Shown here: positions 26,152 to 35,465 of the stretch, one piece after another
How the letters are laid out: each line of letters opens with the position of its first letter
Position numbering within the stretch: position 1 is the stretch's first letter
Origin: Amphritea balenae
Lineage (GTDB): Bacteria > Pseudomonadota > Gammaproteobacteria > Pseudomonadales > Balneatricaceae
NCBI RefSeq assembly: GCF_003858655.1
Contig: NZ_RQXV01000005.1
Span: 186,001-250,000, forward strand
DNA length: 64,000 nt
Direction of reading: 5' to 3'
The notes under the pieces: generated by a model
What the model saw: the letters and a program-made list of their open reading frames with translations, nothing else
What the model was told of the DNA's origin: nothing
Databases searched by the model: none
Program-made: the position numbers and the translations under genes

Positions 26152-26643
26152 ATGAATAAAGTAGAATTAGCTTCGACCCAATGGCAGCGGGAAATGCCCG
26201 AGCTGGATCTATTACCGATGGAAGTAGTGGCCCGGCTGGGTACAGCCACACGACTGATCAGCCGGGACTACCTCAATCCATTTTTCAAAAACCACGGACT
26301 GCAGCAGGGGGAGTTCGATGTATTAGCGACCCTGCGTCGTTCAGGATCTCCGTATGAGCTGGTGCCAACGCAACTGTTTGAAGCGCTGATGATCTCATCT
26401 GGTGGCATGACCAACCGGCTGGATCGTCTTGAAAAAGCCGGCTCGATCGCTCGCAAGCCTAACCCCGAAGATCGTCGCGGCACCTTGGTTGCCCTGACTG
26501 AAGAGGGGCTCGAACTGATTAACCGGATATTTCCACTGCATGTCGAGAATGAGGCGAAAGCGCTCACAACGCTCAGTAAGAAAGAGCAGCAGACATTGCA
26601 GGGGTTACTTGAAAAACTGCTTGATGGGTTGGATGCGGAATAG
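26152..26643 (+). CDS. MarR family transcriptional regulator
   Basis: A 163-residue winged-helix regulator. It has the MarR pattern: dimerisation helix (LGTATRLISRDYLNPFFKNH), recognition helix region ISSGGMTNRLDRLEKAGSI, and the wing NPEDRRGTLVALTEEG with the DRR motif. It is divergent from an EamA exporter and probably controls both genes through the repeated sites at 26058-26130. Confidence 0.92.
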   Translation: MNKVELASTQWQREMPELDLLPMEVVARLGTATRLISRDYLNPFFKNHGLQQGEFDVLATLRRSGSPYELVPTQLFEALMISSGGMTNRLDRLEKAGSIARKPNPEDRRGTLVALTEEGLELINRIFPLHVENEAKALTTLSKKEQQTLQGLLEKLLDGLDAE

Positions 26644-26707
26644 GGCTATTACTGGCGCAACTGATATTAGTTCAACGAGTGATACAGACTCAGCTAGTCA
26701 TATAACC

Positions 26708-26742
26708 AAAAACCCCGCCGTCAGTTTCTGACGACGGGGTTT
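26708..26742. terminator. Bidirectional intrinsic terminator
   Basis: AAAAACCCCGCCGTCAG-tttCTGACGACGGGGTTT forms a long GC-rich stem with one mismatch, with A-tract and T-tract on either side. It lies between the convergent MarR gene and ybiT and can serve both. Confidence 0.9.
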
Positions 26743-26765
26743 AAAGTGGTTTTCTGCTCTAAAAA

Positions 26766-28370
26766 TCAGGCAACTTTAGACGCTTGGCTCTGACTTTCAA
26801 GATACTCATCGAAGGTACCCGGGAAGTTGATCATTTCCTGGTCTTTTATTTCGATAATGTAATTCGCCAGTGACGATACGAACGCCCGGTCATGGCTAAC
26901 GAAGATCAGCGTACCGTCAAAAGCTTCCAGCGCATTATTCAGCGCTTCGATCGCTTCCATATCCATATGGTTGGTTGGCTCATCCATAATCAGGACGTTC
27001 AGGTCCATCATCATCAGCTTACCAAACAGCAGGCGGTTCTTTTCTCCACCGGAACAGACTTTTGCTTTCTTATTAAAGTCATCGGCAGTAAACAGCAAGC
27101 GACCCAACATAGCACGCACTTTAAGATCATCGTGCTTAGGGGTACGCCACTTAGACATCCATTCGAACAAGGTCAGATCGCAATCAAAATCGGCGGTGCT
27201 GTCCTGTGGGCAATAACCGATCACAGCATTCTCAGACCACTTAACAACACCTTCGTTAGCTTGTAGCTCATTCACCAGGCAGCGCAAGAAAGTTGTCTTA
27301 CCGGCACCGTTTTCACCGATAACCGCCAGTTTAGCGCCGGCTTCAAGAATCAGATTACCATCAGAGAACAGCGGAGTACCCTCAAAACCATGACCCATAT
27401 CTTCCAGGATCAATGCCTGGCGGTGTAGCTTTTTATCTTGCTTCAGGCTGATAGAAGGGACCTGACGGCTGGATGTTTTCACTTCATCCAGTTCAATTTT
27501 GTCTAGTTTCTTTGCCCGGGAACTGGCTTGTTTAGCTTTTGATGCATTAGCAGAGAAACGGTTAACAAAGGACTGCAGTTCATCCATCTCCGCACTTTTC
27601 TTGGCATTTTCAGTCAACAGCTGCTCGCGGATCAATGACGAGGCTTCCATGAAGTATTCATAGTTGCCCGGATAAACCCGTAGCTCACCGTAATCGATAT
27701 CTGCCATATGGGTACAAACCGCATTCAGAAAGTGACGGTCGTGGGAGATAATGATCATGGTGCACTTACGCTGGTTCAGTACATTTTCCAACCAGCTAAT
27801 GGTATGAATATCCAGGTTGTTGGTCGGCTCGTCTAGCAACAAGATATCAGGATCTGCAAACAGTGCCTGCACTAACAGAACACGAAGTTTCCAGCCCGGA
27901 GCAACCTGACTCATCAGGCCAAAGTGATATTCCTCAGCAATACCTGCTTCTAATAAAAGGTCACCTGCGCGACTTTCAGCAGTATAGCCATCCATCTCGG
28001 CAAACTCAGTCTCCAGATGGGCAACCTTCATACCCTCTTCTTCTGACATCTCCGGCAGCGAGTAGATACGTTCACGTTCCTGCTTCACTTTCCAGAGTTC
28101 AGGATCACCCATGATAACCGCATCGATTACACTGTATTCTTCAAACGCAAACTGGTTCTGGCTCAATACACCCAGTTTATGTCCCGGCGTGATAGAGATA
28201 TTACCCGCAGTTGGCGTTAGCTCACCACTGAGAATTTTCATAAAAGTGGATTTACCACAGCCATTCGCGCCAATCAGGCCATAGCGGTTGCCATTACCGA
28301 ATTTAGCGGAAATATTTTCAAACAAAGGCTCAGCGCCAAACTGCATGGTGATGTTCGCGGAGGAGATCAA
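26766..28370 (-). CDS. ybiT: ABC-F family ribosome-associated ATPase, YbiT type
   Basis: A 534-residue cytoplasmic protein with two ABC ATPase domains and no membrane part. Walker [10 protein letters not shown] is near residue 34 and GENGAGKTT near 350, with Walker [12 protein letters not shown] and [11 protein letters not shown]. The inter-domain linker (about 245-300) is rich in Lys and Ala, as in ABC-F proteins that bind the ribosomal E site. The start is TTG 28370 with AGGA 8 nt upstream, which aligns with the usual YbiT N-terminus. Probable translation factor, not a transporter. Confidence 0.92.
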   Translation of the reverse strand: MISSANITMQFGAEPLFENISAKFGNGNRYGLIGANGCGKSTFMKILSGELTPTAGNISITPGHKLGVLSQNQFAFEEYSVIDAVIMGDPELWKVKQERERIYSLPEMSEEEGMKVAHLETEFAEMDGYTAESRAGDLLLEAGIAEEYHFGLMSQVAPGWKLRVLLVQALFADPDILLLDEPTNNLDIHTISWLENVLNQRKCTMIIISHDRHFLNAVCTHMADIDYGELRVYPGNYEYFMEASSLIREQLLTENAKKSAEMDELQSFVNRFSANASKAKQASSRAKKLDKIELDEVKTSSRQVPSISLKQDKKLHRQALILEDMGHGFEGTPLFSDGNLILEAGAKLAVIGENGAGKTTFLRCLVNELQANEGVVKWSENAVIGYCPQDSTADFDCDLTLFEWMSKWRTPKHDDLKVRAMLGRLLFTADDFNKKAKVCSGGEKNRLLFGKLMMMDLNVLIMDEPTNHMDMEAIEALNNALEAFDGTLIFVSHDRAFVSSLANYIIEIKDQEMINFPGTFDEYLESQSQASKVA

Positions 28371-28564
28371 AGGAATTGTCCTGGGAGATTACAGATTAAA
28401 AAGTAAACCGATAGCGCCAAAGTAAGACGTATAAAGGGAGGCCGCACTTTAAAGAGTTGCGGCCAGAATGTCGAGCATAACTGTACATTATATGCACAAA
28501 AAACAGCGTCTTCTTTCCTTTCCTGTACTGACTATCAATTCCTGATATCCAGGTGCCGCCAGTA

Positions 28565-29332
28565 TCAGGTACTGGTAATCAATACACCTACACCGGTAAG
28601 CACCAGCAGTAGTCCTGATATCCGACTGAAGAGCCTGCCATCGGGAATTACTTTCTCTACCAGTACATAGACAGTTAAAGCAGCCATCCAGATAAGGTTC
28701 ATCACACCACCGACAAACATCAGCAACATCAGTGCCCAGCAACAACCGGTGCAGATCACCCCATGTCGTACTCCCATAATAAATGCCCCTCGATACCCCC
28801 GCCGCCATTCAAGCAACAAAAAGCTTAATGGGCTACGACACTTCGTCAGGCACGCTTGCTTCAGAGTACTCCACTGAAACAAGCCAACACTTACTAACAA
28901 AAAAGCACCAACCTGCGATTCGAATTTAACCATCGGCAAAGAGAGAATTCCGGAACCAGATAAAGCGAATTGAAGCAGTGATGCCATGACACTGAATACA
29001 CACCAGACTGATAGGTAGCCTGTAATAAAAACCAGCGTTTTTAATGTAACTCCATCCGATTTATTTTGTTGCTCCGTCACTCGGGTAAAACACAATATCA
29101 TAGGGCTGGCGGAAGGAAGCATCATAGCAACCATCATTACACTCCACATCATGATGTTGAGCCATAACATCTCAGGGGAGCTTTTCATACCCGGGGCCAT
29201 CGACATCATTTCGGTACTGTCTATCGCCATCTGCACCATATAAATCCAGGCTAGCAGGCTGATAATGCCTATAGCCAATCCGATAATAATCCTATCCCGC
29301 CGAATTACAGCAGTAATTGTCTGAGTCATCAT
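28565..29332 (-). CDS. DUF2182 family integral membrane protein
   Basis: A 255-residue membrane protein with about six hydrophobic segments. It carries the family marks MMVAMMLPSASPMI and GVRHGVICTGCCWALML; the His, Cys and Met residues have led to its description as a predicted metal-binding membrane protein. It lies 51 nt downstream of the DUF1326 gene on the same strand. The DUF2182-DUF1326 pairing is one I recall from other genomes. The role, perhaps copper or other metal handling, is unproven. Confidence 0.88.
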   Translation of the reverse strand: MMTQTITAVIRRDRIIIGLAIGIISLLAWIYMVQMAIDSTEMMSMAPGMKSSPEMLWLNIMMWSVMMVAMMLPSASPMILCFTRVTEQQNKSDGVTLKTLVFITGYLSVWCVFSVMASLLQFALSGSGILSLPMVKFESQVGAFLLVSVGLFQWSTLKQACLTKCRSPLSFLLLEWRRGYRGAFIMGVRHGVICTGCCWALMLLMFVGGVMNLIWMAALTVYVLVEKVIPDGRLFSRISGLLLVLTGVGVLITST

Positions 29333-29383
29333 AACAAGCCCCTGAGTTGTCGTTTTACCTGAGCAATCATCCGCAGATTCAGC

Positions 29384-29989
29384 TTAATCACTGGTATAAG
29401 AAAATGACGAATAGAACGCCATCCGGCCGTCCAGCTCAAAGTTAAGGCCATAAGCGTCATGCCGCAAAGATCTGGATTTAGCGACTATCAGTTCTTCTCC
29501 CGGGGCCACCGCTAGAGGATGATTATGAATACTGACATAGTTTCCGTTCTGACCTTCCATAGCATCAATCGATGTTTCAGCAACAACACCGACTCCGAAG
29601 TGCCGATAACCATCATTCGCCTGATAGCGGATAGGCAGATATTCGACACCTAAGACTTCGCCGATAAAGCTGGCTAATACTGCGGGATGCCCACCACATT
29701 CACCACCAAAAACCCCCATCAGAGCCGACCGTTGGTTTTCATCCGCAGCCTGATCAATATAAAGTACGACCTTCCAGTTACCATCAGCCATATCCCCGGG
29801 AGAACGCAACGCCACAACAACGTTGAGACCATCCAACGTCGTATCACCAAACTGGCCTTTGCTTATATGCCAGCCAACCAGTGCGGTACAGCTACCTTCG
29901 GTTGGTGAGCCCAGAAGCAGGCAGGGACATGCTCCTTTACAGGAACAGCTTTCCAGATAATGACCATCCATATTCCAGAAATTTTTCAT
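29384..29989 (-). CDS. DUF1326 family protein with N-terminal Cys cluster
   Basis: A 201-residue soluble protein. Near the N-terminus is a cysteine cluster, ESCSCKGACPCLL, with further cysteines at GSCTAL and GGECGGH, suggesting a metal site. The rest matches the DUF1326 pattern as I recall it. A GAGGG Shine-Dalgarno precedes ATG. It is first in a two-gene operon with DUF2182 and is divergent from a large winged-helix regulator; a 14-bp palindrome lies 34 nt upstream of the start. Confidence 0.87.
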   Translation of the reverse strand: MKNFWNMDGHYLESCSCKGACPCLLLGSPTEGSCTALVGWHISKGQFGDTTLDGLNVVVALRSPGDMADGNWKVVLYIDQAADENQRSALMGVFGGECGGHPAVLASFIGEVLGVEYLPIRYQANDGYRHFGVGVVAETSIDAMEGQNGNYVSIHNHPLAVAPGEELIVAKSRSLRHDAYGLNFELDGRMAFYSSFSYTSD

Positions 29990-30022
29990 AATTTTTCCCT
30001 CATTAGGGGGTTACTGAAAGCC

Positions 30023-30086
30023 AGACAAATTTGTCTCGCCCTTAATTTTTAGCAGTTCAGACGGGAAAAGGATGAAAAACGGATGA
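30023..30086. promoter_or_regulatory. Palindrome and 11-bp-spaced direct repeats in divergent promoter
   Basis: AGACAAATTTGTCT (30023-30036) is a perfect 14-bp palindrome near the DUF1326 start. GGATGA occurs at 30070-30075 and 30081-30086, an 11-bp period that suits OmpR-type winged helices binding in tandem on one DNA face. This fits the C-terminal domain of the adjacent 651-aa regulator, but the link is inferred. Confidence 0.5.
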
Positions 30087-30200
30087 GGATTTCATGAGAA
30101 TTTTGTCCGGCTCTGTCGCAGTGCTCTATGCTTTATCTGAGTCTTTGTCCACTGAGCTTGGCTGCTAGCCATATTAAAACTACAGCGATCGGAGAAAAAA

Positions 30201-32156
30201 ATGACCGGCCATATTGCTGATCTTTTAGCGCGTAAGAATCACGCAAATTTTGCCAACCGCTCTGTTGAACTTGCTACGCTATGCGGCACACTTCAGGATG
30301 ACCTGCCCCGGGTAATACACATTTCTGGAATCCCAGGGATCGGCAAAAGCACTCTGCTCGAGATGTATACTGACCAGGCACGGGAACAGGGCGCCATTGT
30401 GATACGACTTGACTGCCGCACCATTGAACCCACACCAAAAGGGCTACTGAAGCAACTTGACGAAGCGACCGGCCTTTGTGCGTCAAACCCTGAACAAATT
30501 TGCGACCGCTTTGCAGACTTTGATACCCGGGTTGTGCTGGCCTTCGACAACTACGAAGTATTCCGATTAATGGATACCTGGCTGCGGCAGACTTTTATCC
30601 CCGCCCTACCCAACAATGCCCGGGTACTTCTGTTCAGCCGGGAACGTCCGGGCACTGGCTGGTACACAACAGCGGGCTGGCATGACCTGTTCAAAACACT
30701 GGATCTGGGGCCTCTGTCAGATGATGATGCTGAAAATTTACTCAACCGCTTAGGCGTTACGCCGTCGGGGATGAATAAAATTATCCAGCAGACCCGGGGA
30801 CACCCACTGGCGTTGCAACTGGCTGCTTCAGCCTGTCGTGGACGCCAGCAGCTGGTTCTGACTGATCCCTCCTTACAATATGTGCTGGAAACACTGACCC
30901 GCATGTTTCTCGAAGATGTGTCAGAACCACTTACCCGGTTGGCATTAGAGGCGACATCTGTCAGCCGCCGGATTACCCTGCCAATGTTGCGGGCATTATT
31001 CCCGAATCAGGTACCGCAGGATATCTTCGAACGATTAGCCACTCTGCCCTTCGCAGAGCTGCGCAGCGACGGCTTGGTCCTTCATGATGTGGTACGTGAA
31101 TCCCTCGCCCACTCTTTAAAAGCCCGGGATCCGGAAACCTATCTGAATTACCGACGCATCATCTGGCGACAGCTTTCAACGGCGCTGGACTCAGCTGGCA
31201 GCCACGAACTATGGCGCTATACCGCCGATATGCTGTTCCTCATAGAAAACCCCGTCGTACGTGAGGCATTTTTCCCCAGCGGCAGTAACCAGCTAACAGT
31301 AGAACCGGCAACTCCATCGGACAGTACCGCCTTACAAACGATAATAACCCGTCATGAAGGCCCGCAAGCCGCACAGCAACTGCTGCGTTGGTGGCAGAGG
31401 TTGCCACAGTCCTTTTCCGTGGTCCGGGATGGCAATGGCAGCGTTGCCGCTATCTATTGCAAGATATCCACAGACTCTGCGGAGCCTGCCTGGTTAGAGG
31501 AAGACCCGGTCACCCGCGAGTGGCTACATCACCTTCGCCAGCATCCATTGCAACAGCAACAAACTGTACTGTTCTGCCGACGCTGGCTTAGCCAGGTGGA
31601 AGGCGAATCGCCATCCGCCTGTCAGGCGGCCATATGGCTGGATCTGAAACGATCATATATGGAGATGCGTCCTGACCTAAGGCGCGTGTATCTGACACTA
31701 TGTGACCTTCCCGCCTATGCTCCGGTAGCGCTAAAGCTGGGCTTCGAAGTGCTAACCGGGCAAGAGGTAACATTAGATAGCCAAATCTATCACAGCGCCG
31801 TACTCGACTTCGGACCGGCATCGGTGGATGGCTGGCTTGCTGATATAGCCGCAGCGGAACTCGGCATTCAACAAGACAGATCACTACTGGATATCGAGTC
31901 TCACGAACTGATCATCGACGATAAACGGGAATCACTCACACCGTTGGAATTTGGCGTTATCCAACACCTGTTGGCGAAGCAGGGAAAAGCGGTATCCCGC
32001 AGCGAACTGCTCAGGGATGTATGGGGTACCCGGTATGAAGGCGGTAGTAATGTCGTTGATGCTGTGGTTCGGGGCCTGCGCCGTAAACTGGCGCACCAGG
32101 CAAGCTGTATTGAAACCGTCACAGGGGTGGGCTATCTCTACCGCGAGCAACCCTGA
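30201..32156 (+). CDS. Large regulator: P-loop NTPase, GNAT-like middle, OmpR-type winged helix
   Basis: A 651-residue protein. Residues about 20-330 form a STAND/AAA-like NTPase (Walker A GIPGIGKST at 43-51, Walker B VVLAFDNYE near 112). Residues about 375-530 look like a GNAT acyltransferase fold, with YAPVALKLGFEVL as the typical last part. Residues about 575-648 are a Trans_reg_C winged helix (LTPLEFGVIQHLLAKQGKAV through VRGLRRKL). A strong GGAG site precedes the start. It has no receiver domain, so ATP or ligand binding rather than phosphorylation may switch it. It is divergent from DUF1326-DUF2182, its likely target. Confidence 0.82.
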   Translation: MTGHIADLLARKNHANFANRSVELATLCGTLQDDLPRVIHISGIPGIGKSTLLEMYTDQAREQGAIVIRLDCRTIEPTPKGLLKQLDEATGLCASNPEQICDRFADFDTRVVLAFDNYEVFRLMDTWLRQTFIPALPNNARVLLFSRERPGTGWYTTAGWHDLFKTLDLGPLSDDDAENLLNRLGVTPSGMNKIIQQTRGHPLALQLAASACRGRQQLVLTDPSLQYVLETLTRMFLEDVSEPLTRLALEATSVSRRITLPMLRALFPNQVPQDIFERLATLPFAELRSDGLVLHDVVRESLAHSLKARDPETYLNYRRIIWRQLSTALDSAGSHELWRYTADMLFLIENPVVREAFFPSGSNQLTVEPATPSDSTALQTIITRHEGPQAAQQLLRWWQRLPQSFSVVRDGNGSVAAIYCKISTDSAEPAWLEEDPVTREWLHHLRQHPLQQQQTVLFCRRWLSQVEGESPSACQAAIWLDLKRSYMEMRPDLRRVYLTLCDLPAYAPVALKLGFEVLTGQEVTLDSQIYHSAVLDFGPASVDGWLADIAAAELGIQQDRSLLDIESHELIIDDKRESLTPLEFGVIQHLLAKQGKAVSRSELLRDVWGTRYEGGSNVVDAVVRGLRRKLAHQASCIETVTGVGYLYREQP

Positions 32157-32244
32157 CCCTATGTCGCTCCAGCTATAAACAGCGCTGTAACTATCATTCT
32201 GAGATCGATACAACGTAGATCATTCTGATGACCTAGCGGTCATC

Positions 32245-32682
32245 CTATGACAATGGGTCAGGTAATACGGCACTTATACTGTCAGTATCTACCGTAGGCG
32301 TTTCATCTGCATTGTTGGCCGGAGTCTCAGATACTTCATCTGCCGAAGCTTCCTGTGTCGCTTCCAGATCGTTACGGGTCCACCAGTATTTGAAACCGTT
32401 ATCCATCATCCACTGCCCAACCCGGTCAAGGTTAGACCACTCCCGACACTCGCCGCGAGCACTGTTGATACGTAGCGGAAGGCCATCAACATAAACCAGG
32501 ATAGCCCAGCTATATGGGTGTTTACTGCGGTCGCCGAAACCACCGCCCTGTTTATTTCTGAAGATCCGGTAAGCGACGGCATAGTCGCCCATCCGTCCCT
32601 GTGTATGAACAACAGGAAGCTCTGCCTGAGTGATAGTGCCTGCGATTTCAAGAAAGACTTCTAAACTGTCATTATCAAACAT
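32245..32682 (-). CDS. Hypothetical protein, acidic C-terminal tail
   Basis: About 145 residues, starting MFDNDSLEVFLEIAGTI at ATG 32682. An in-frame start 14 codons earlier (32724) is possible, but the later pair of ATGs has the only GGA-like site. The body is a soluble alpha/beta-looking domain with FGDRSKHPYSWAILVYVDG. The last 40 residues are acidic and Thr/Ala-rich, probably disordered. No family recognised. Divergent from the amidase operon. Confidence 0.6.
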   Translation of the reverse strand: MFDNDSLEVFLEIAGTITQAELPVVHTQGRMGDYAVAYRIFRNKQGGGFGDRSKHPYSWAILVYVDGLPLRINSARGECREWSNLDRVGQWMMDNGFKYWWTRNDLEATQEASADEVSETPANNADETPTVDTDSISAVLPDPLS

Positions 32683-32840
32683 CATGATCCATAGTGTTGC
32701 TTTTTTTAAAACTTGAACATACATTATGAGTCATGCTGTCGGATTCTACAATCGGTTATGCCAGGCAAAACCACCGCCTTAAGCGCACAAAACAGCCCGA
32801 TCATACGATCCGAGATAATAATTATAATGAAGGAAAACAG

Positions 32841-34274
32841 ATGAATTTTGCCAATAAAACGGCCATCGAACTTATTGCTGATCTTCGCGCACACAAGATT
32901 TCAGCCACTGAACTACTCGAGCAAACCATCGCTCACGCTGAACATGTAGCCGAGTCTTATAATCCTTTTTCTATCAAACTCTATGACCGGGCTCGCGCTG
33001 CTGCCGCAGAAGCCGATAAACTTCTCACCGAAGGCCTGGGTGGTCCTTTATGCGGATTACCTATTACGATTAAAGAATCTCAGTGGCTTGCGGGTGTTCC
33101 AACCACAAACGCTTCACGCACCCAGGCTGATGTGATTCCTGATGAAACCAGTGCCGCGGTACTACGCCTGGAAGAGGCCGGTGCGGTCATCTTTGCAAAA
33201 ACGACCTGCCCTGAGTTTTGCTTAACCGGTACCACTTCATCCGAATTATTTGGTGTCACCTCAAATCCATGGAACGCTGAACGCACCTGTGGCGGCTCAT
33301 CCGGGGGCGCCGGAGCTGCAGTTGCAGCCGGTGCTGGCACACTGTCACTGGGCGGTGACGGCGGTGGTTCGATCCGTATTCCAGCAGCCTTTTGTGGCAT
33401 CGTCGGCTTCAAGCCCTCTTTTAAGGCGGTACCCAGAGAGCCTTGCAACCCATCCTGGAGCACTATTGTTTCGTATGGCCCAATGGCACGTACGGTTGCT
33501 GATGCCCGCTTAATGTATTCAGTGGTTGCTGCCAACAATGATGAGTATTCATACATCGACTCGCTGAATGTCCACGCTCAGCATCCGCTCACACTGTCAG
33601 GTCAGAAAATCATTGTCTCTGAAGACCTGGGTTTCGCACCTATCGATGATGATGTTCGTATGACCTTCCGACGTATTGTGCATCTGCTGAAAGACGCCGG
33701 TGCAGAGATTATCTACGATCATCCGCATCTGCCTTCGTCCGTTATTGCCTGGGCAACTTCAGCGCACTATGACTCATGGAGCTTTCAAAAAGATAAAGAG
33801 GCTCCACTTGAAGGTATTGAGCAGGGAACCCGGGAAACACTGGAGTTCGGCGCCAGCATTACTGAAGATGAATTCAATGCTGCAGAAGAGCATCGTGAAG
33901 TTATTCACAACGCATATACCTCGATGTTTGAACGTAACGGTAGTACCACCTTTATCACCCCGACTCTGGGTGTTGAGGCCTTTAAACACAGCCGTCGACA
34001 TCCCAAATATGTTGGCTCAACCCGCATCACTAATCCATGGCTGGATTGGGTTGCATTCCTTTACGATGCGAACCTGACCGGTATGCCAGCCTGCGCCCTG
34101 CCTATGGGGCTGGGCGATGAACAGCTGCCATTATCGATTCAGGTGGCGGGCCCCCGGGGTAATGATGCCGCGGTATTAGATATAGCGGAACAACTGGAAA
34201 GTATTATCGGATGGGATAACAACCCTAAAGATTCACTTAAGGAAGCTGACGACAATGCCTCTGACCAGGCATAA
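32841..34274 (+). CDS. Amidase signature (AS) family amidohydrolase
   Basis: A 477-residue amidase. The catalytic triad can be placed: Lys78 (LPITIKES), cis-Ser153 (TCGGSSGG) and nucleophile Ser177 (GGDGGGSIRIP), with the 24-residue Ser-Ser spacing usual for the family. These enzymes hydrolyse carboxamides, and the GatA branch channels ammonia. ATG 32841 is chosen for its AAGGA site; the upstream extension looks non-coding. It is first of three genes with a C45 hydrolase (37 nt gap) and an ATP-grasp protein, suggesting action on the same amide metabolite. Confidence 0.9.
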   Translation: MNFANKTAIELIADLRAHKISATELLEQTIAHAEHVAESYNPFSIKLYDRARAAAAEADKLLTEGLGGPLCGLPITIKESQWLAGVPTTNASRTQADVIPDETSAAVLRLEEAGAVIFAKTTCPEFCLTGTTSSELFGVTSNPWNAERTCGGSSGGAGAAVAAGAGTLSLGGDGGGSIRIPAAFCGIVGFKPSFKAVPREPCNPSWSTIVSYGPMARTVADARLMYSVVAANNDEYSYIDSLNVHAQHPLTLSGQKIIVSEDLGFAPIDDDVRMTFRRIVHLLKDAGAEIIYDHPHLPSSVIAWATSAHYDSWSFQKDKEAPLEGIEQGTRETLEFGASITEDEFNAAEEHREVIHNAYTSMFERNGSTTFITPTLGVEAFKHSRRHPKYVGSTRITNPWLDWVAFLYDANLTGMPACALPMGLGDEQLPLSIQVAGPRGNDAAVLDIAEQLESIIGWDNNPKDSLKEADDNASDQA

Positions 34275-34311
34275 GTAAACACGTCAGTGATGGATTAGTG
34301 GAGATAAAGTT

Positions 34312-35283
34312 GTGCTGAAAAACCTGCAATTCGATGTCATCGATGAGTTAACACCCGGCGATAAGTTTAGTCAGCTTTTTAACAAGAGCTGGCCCGCTTA
34401 CAAAGCCTGGTATCTGGATGAAGGTGAAGCTGCTCGTCCCAGCTATCTTGAGTGCATTAGTGCGCTTAATGAATACATGCCTGAACTGGTGCCACTCTAT
34501 CAAGAGTTACTTAAATTGTTGGACTGCGATGATCTGCAGGCCCGTTTTTTAAGCCTGTACTGCCCACCAACGTTTTATTCGGGCTGCTCCCAGCTAATCT
34601 ATAAGAAACATGAACCAGTCATTATCCGTAATTACGATTTTCCGGCATTTCTCTGCGAAGGTACCATTTTACGAAGTCACTGGCGTGACAAACAGGTTAT
34701 TGCCATGGCTGATTGTGTCTGGGGAGTATTAGACGGAATCAATGATGCGGGCCTCGGTGTGTCGATCAACTATGGTGGACGGCTAGTCGAAGGCAAAGGC
34801 TTCGGTATTACGATTGTAGTGCGCTACATTCTGGAAACCTGCAGCAATGTTGATGAAGCCATCGCTGTGTTAAAACGGGTGCCGGTACATCTTGATTACA
34901 ATATCGCTTTGCTCGATAAAGCGGGCAATCATGCCACAGTATTTATCGCTCCTGACCGGGATATATGTGTTACGCAAGCAACTACTTCAACCAATCATCA
35001 GGGCCCCCAAGAGCCAGGCAAACCTCTGTTTCTGGAAGACTCAGGTATTCGTTTAGACGCGCTTAATACACTGGCATCCCCCAGAGAAAGTAACCTTCAG
35101 GAAACGATCAGTGCCTTCCTGCACCCCCCGCTATACCGTTGCCATGAGAACTCTTCAGGCACGCTGTACACCGCAGTATATAACCCGACACAAGGCACGG
35201 TTAGCTACATCTGGCCTCACTACAGCCTTAATCTTAGTTTTGATCAGCTGACTGAACAGACACTGGATATTCACTATGCCTAG
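34312..35283 (+). CDS. C45 family autoproteolytic acyltransferase/hydrolase (Ntn)
   Basis: A 323-residue protein of the peptidase C45 / acyl-CoA:6-aminopenicillanate acyltransferase-like Ntn-hydrolase group. The likely self-cleavage site is Gly91-Cys92 in YSGCSQL, which would free the catalytic N-terminal cysteine, followed by VIIRNYDFP. ADCVWGVLDGINDAGLGVS is the expected mid-domain. The start is GTG with GGAG upstream. Such enzymes cut or transfer acyl groups on amides. It is the middle gene between an amidase and an ATP-grasp ligase. Confidence 0.85.
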   Translation: MLKNLQFDVIDELTPGDKFSQLFNKSWPAYKAWYLDEGEAARPSYLECISALNEYMPELVPLYQELLKLLDCDDLQARFLSLYCPPTFYSGCSQLIYKKHEPVIIRNYDFPAFLCEGTILRSHWRDKQVIAMADCVWGVLDGINDAGLGVSINYGGRLVEGKGFGITIVVRYILETCSNVDEAIAVLKRVPVHLDYNIALLDKAGNHATVFIAPDRDICVTQATTSTNHQGPQEPGKPLFLEDSGIRLDALNTLASPRESNLQETISAFLHPPLYRCHENSSGTLYTAVYNPTQGTVSYIWPHYSLNLSFDQLTEQTLDIHYA

Positions 35284-35465
35284 CACCCAATCTAACGCCA
35301 CACGTGAAACTTGAACGGAGCGATATAGAAAACATGATAAAAACAATAACATCGATTCCGAAACGAATTTACAGATCTATTTTTTCATCCAGGCCAACAG
35401 CTATGGATGATAATGCTGGGACTGAAAGACCCTTATCTAAAGATAATAATAATGAGGATGTAACT

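Noticed and set aside
28488-28808. 106-codon minus-strand frame overlapping the DUF2182 gene
   Set aside because: It is another frame of the same strand within a well-supported family member.
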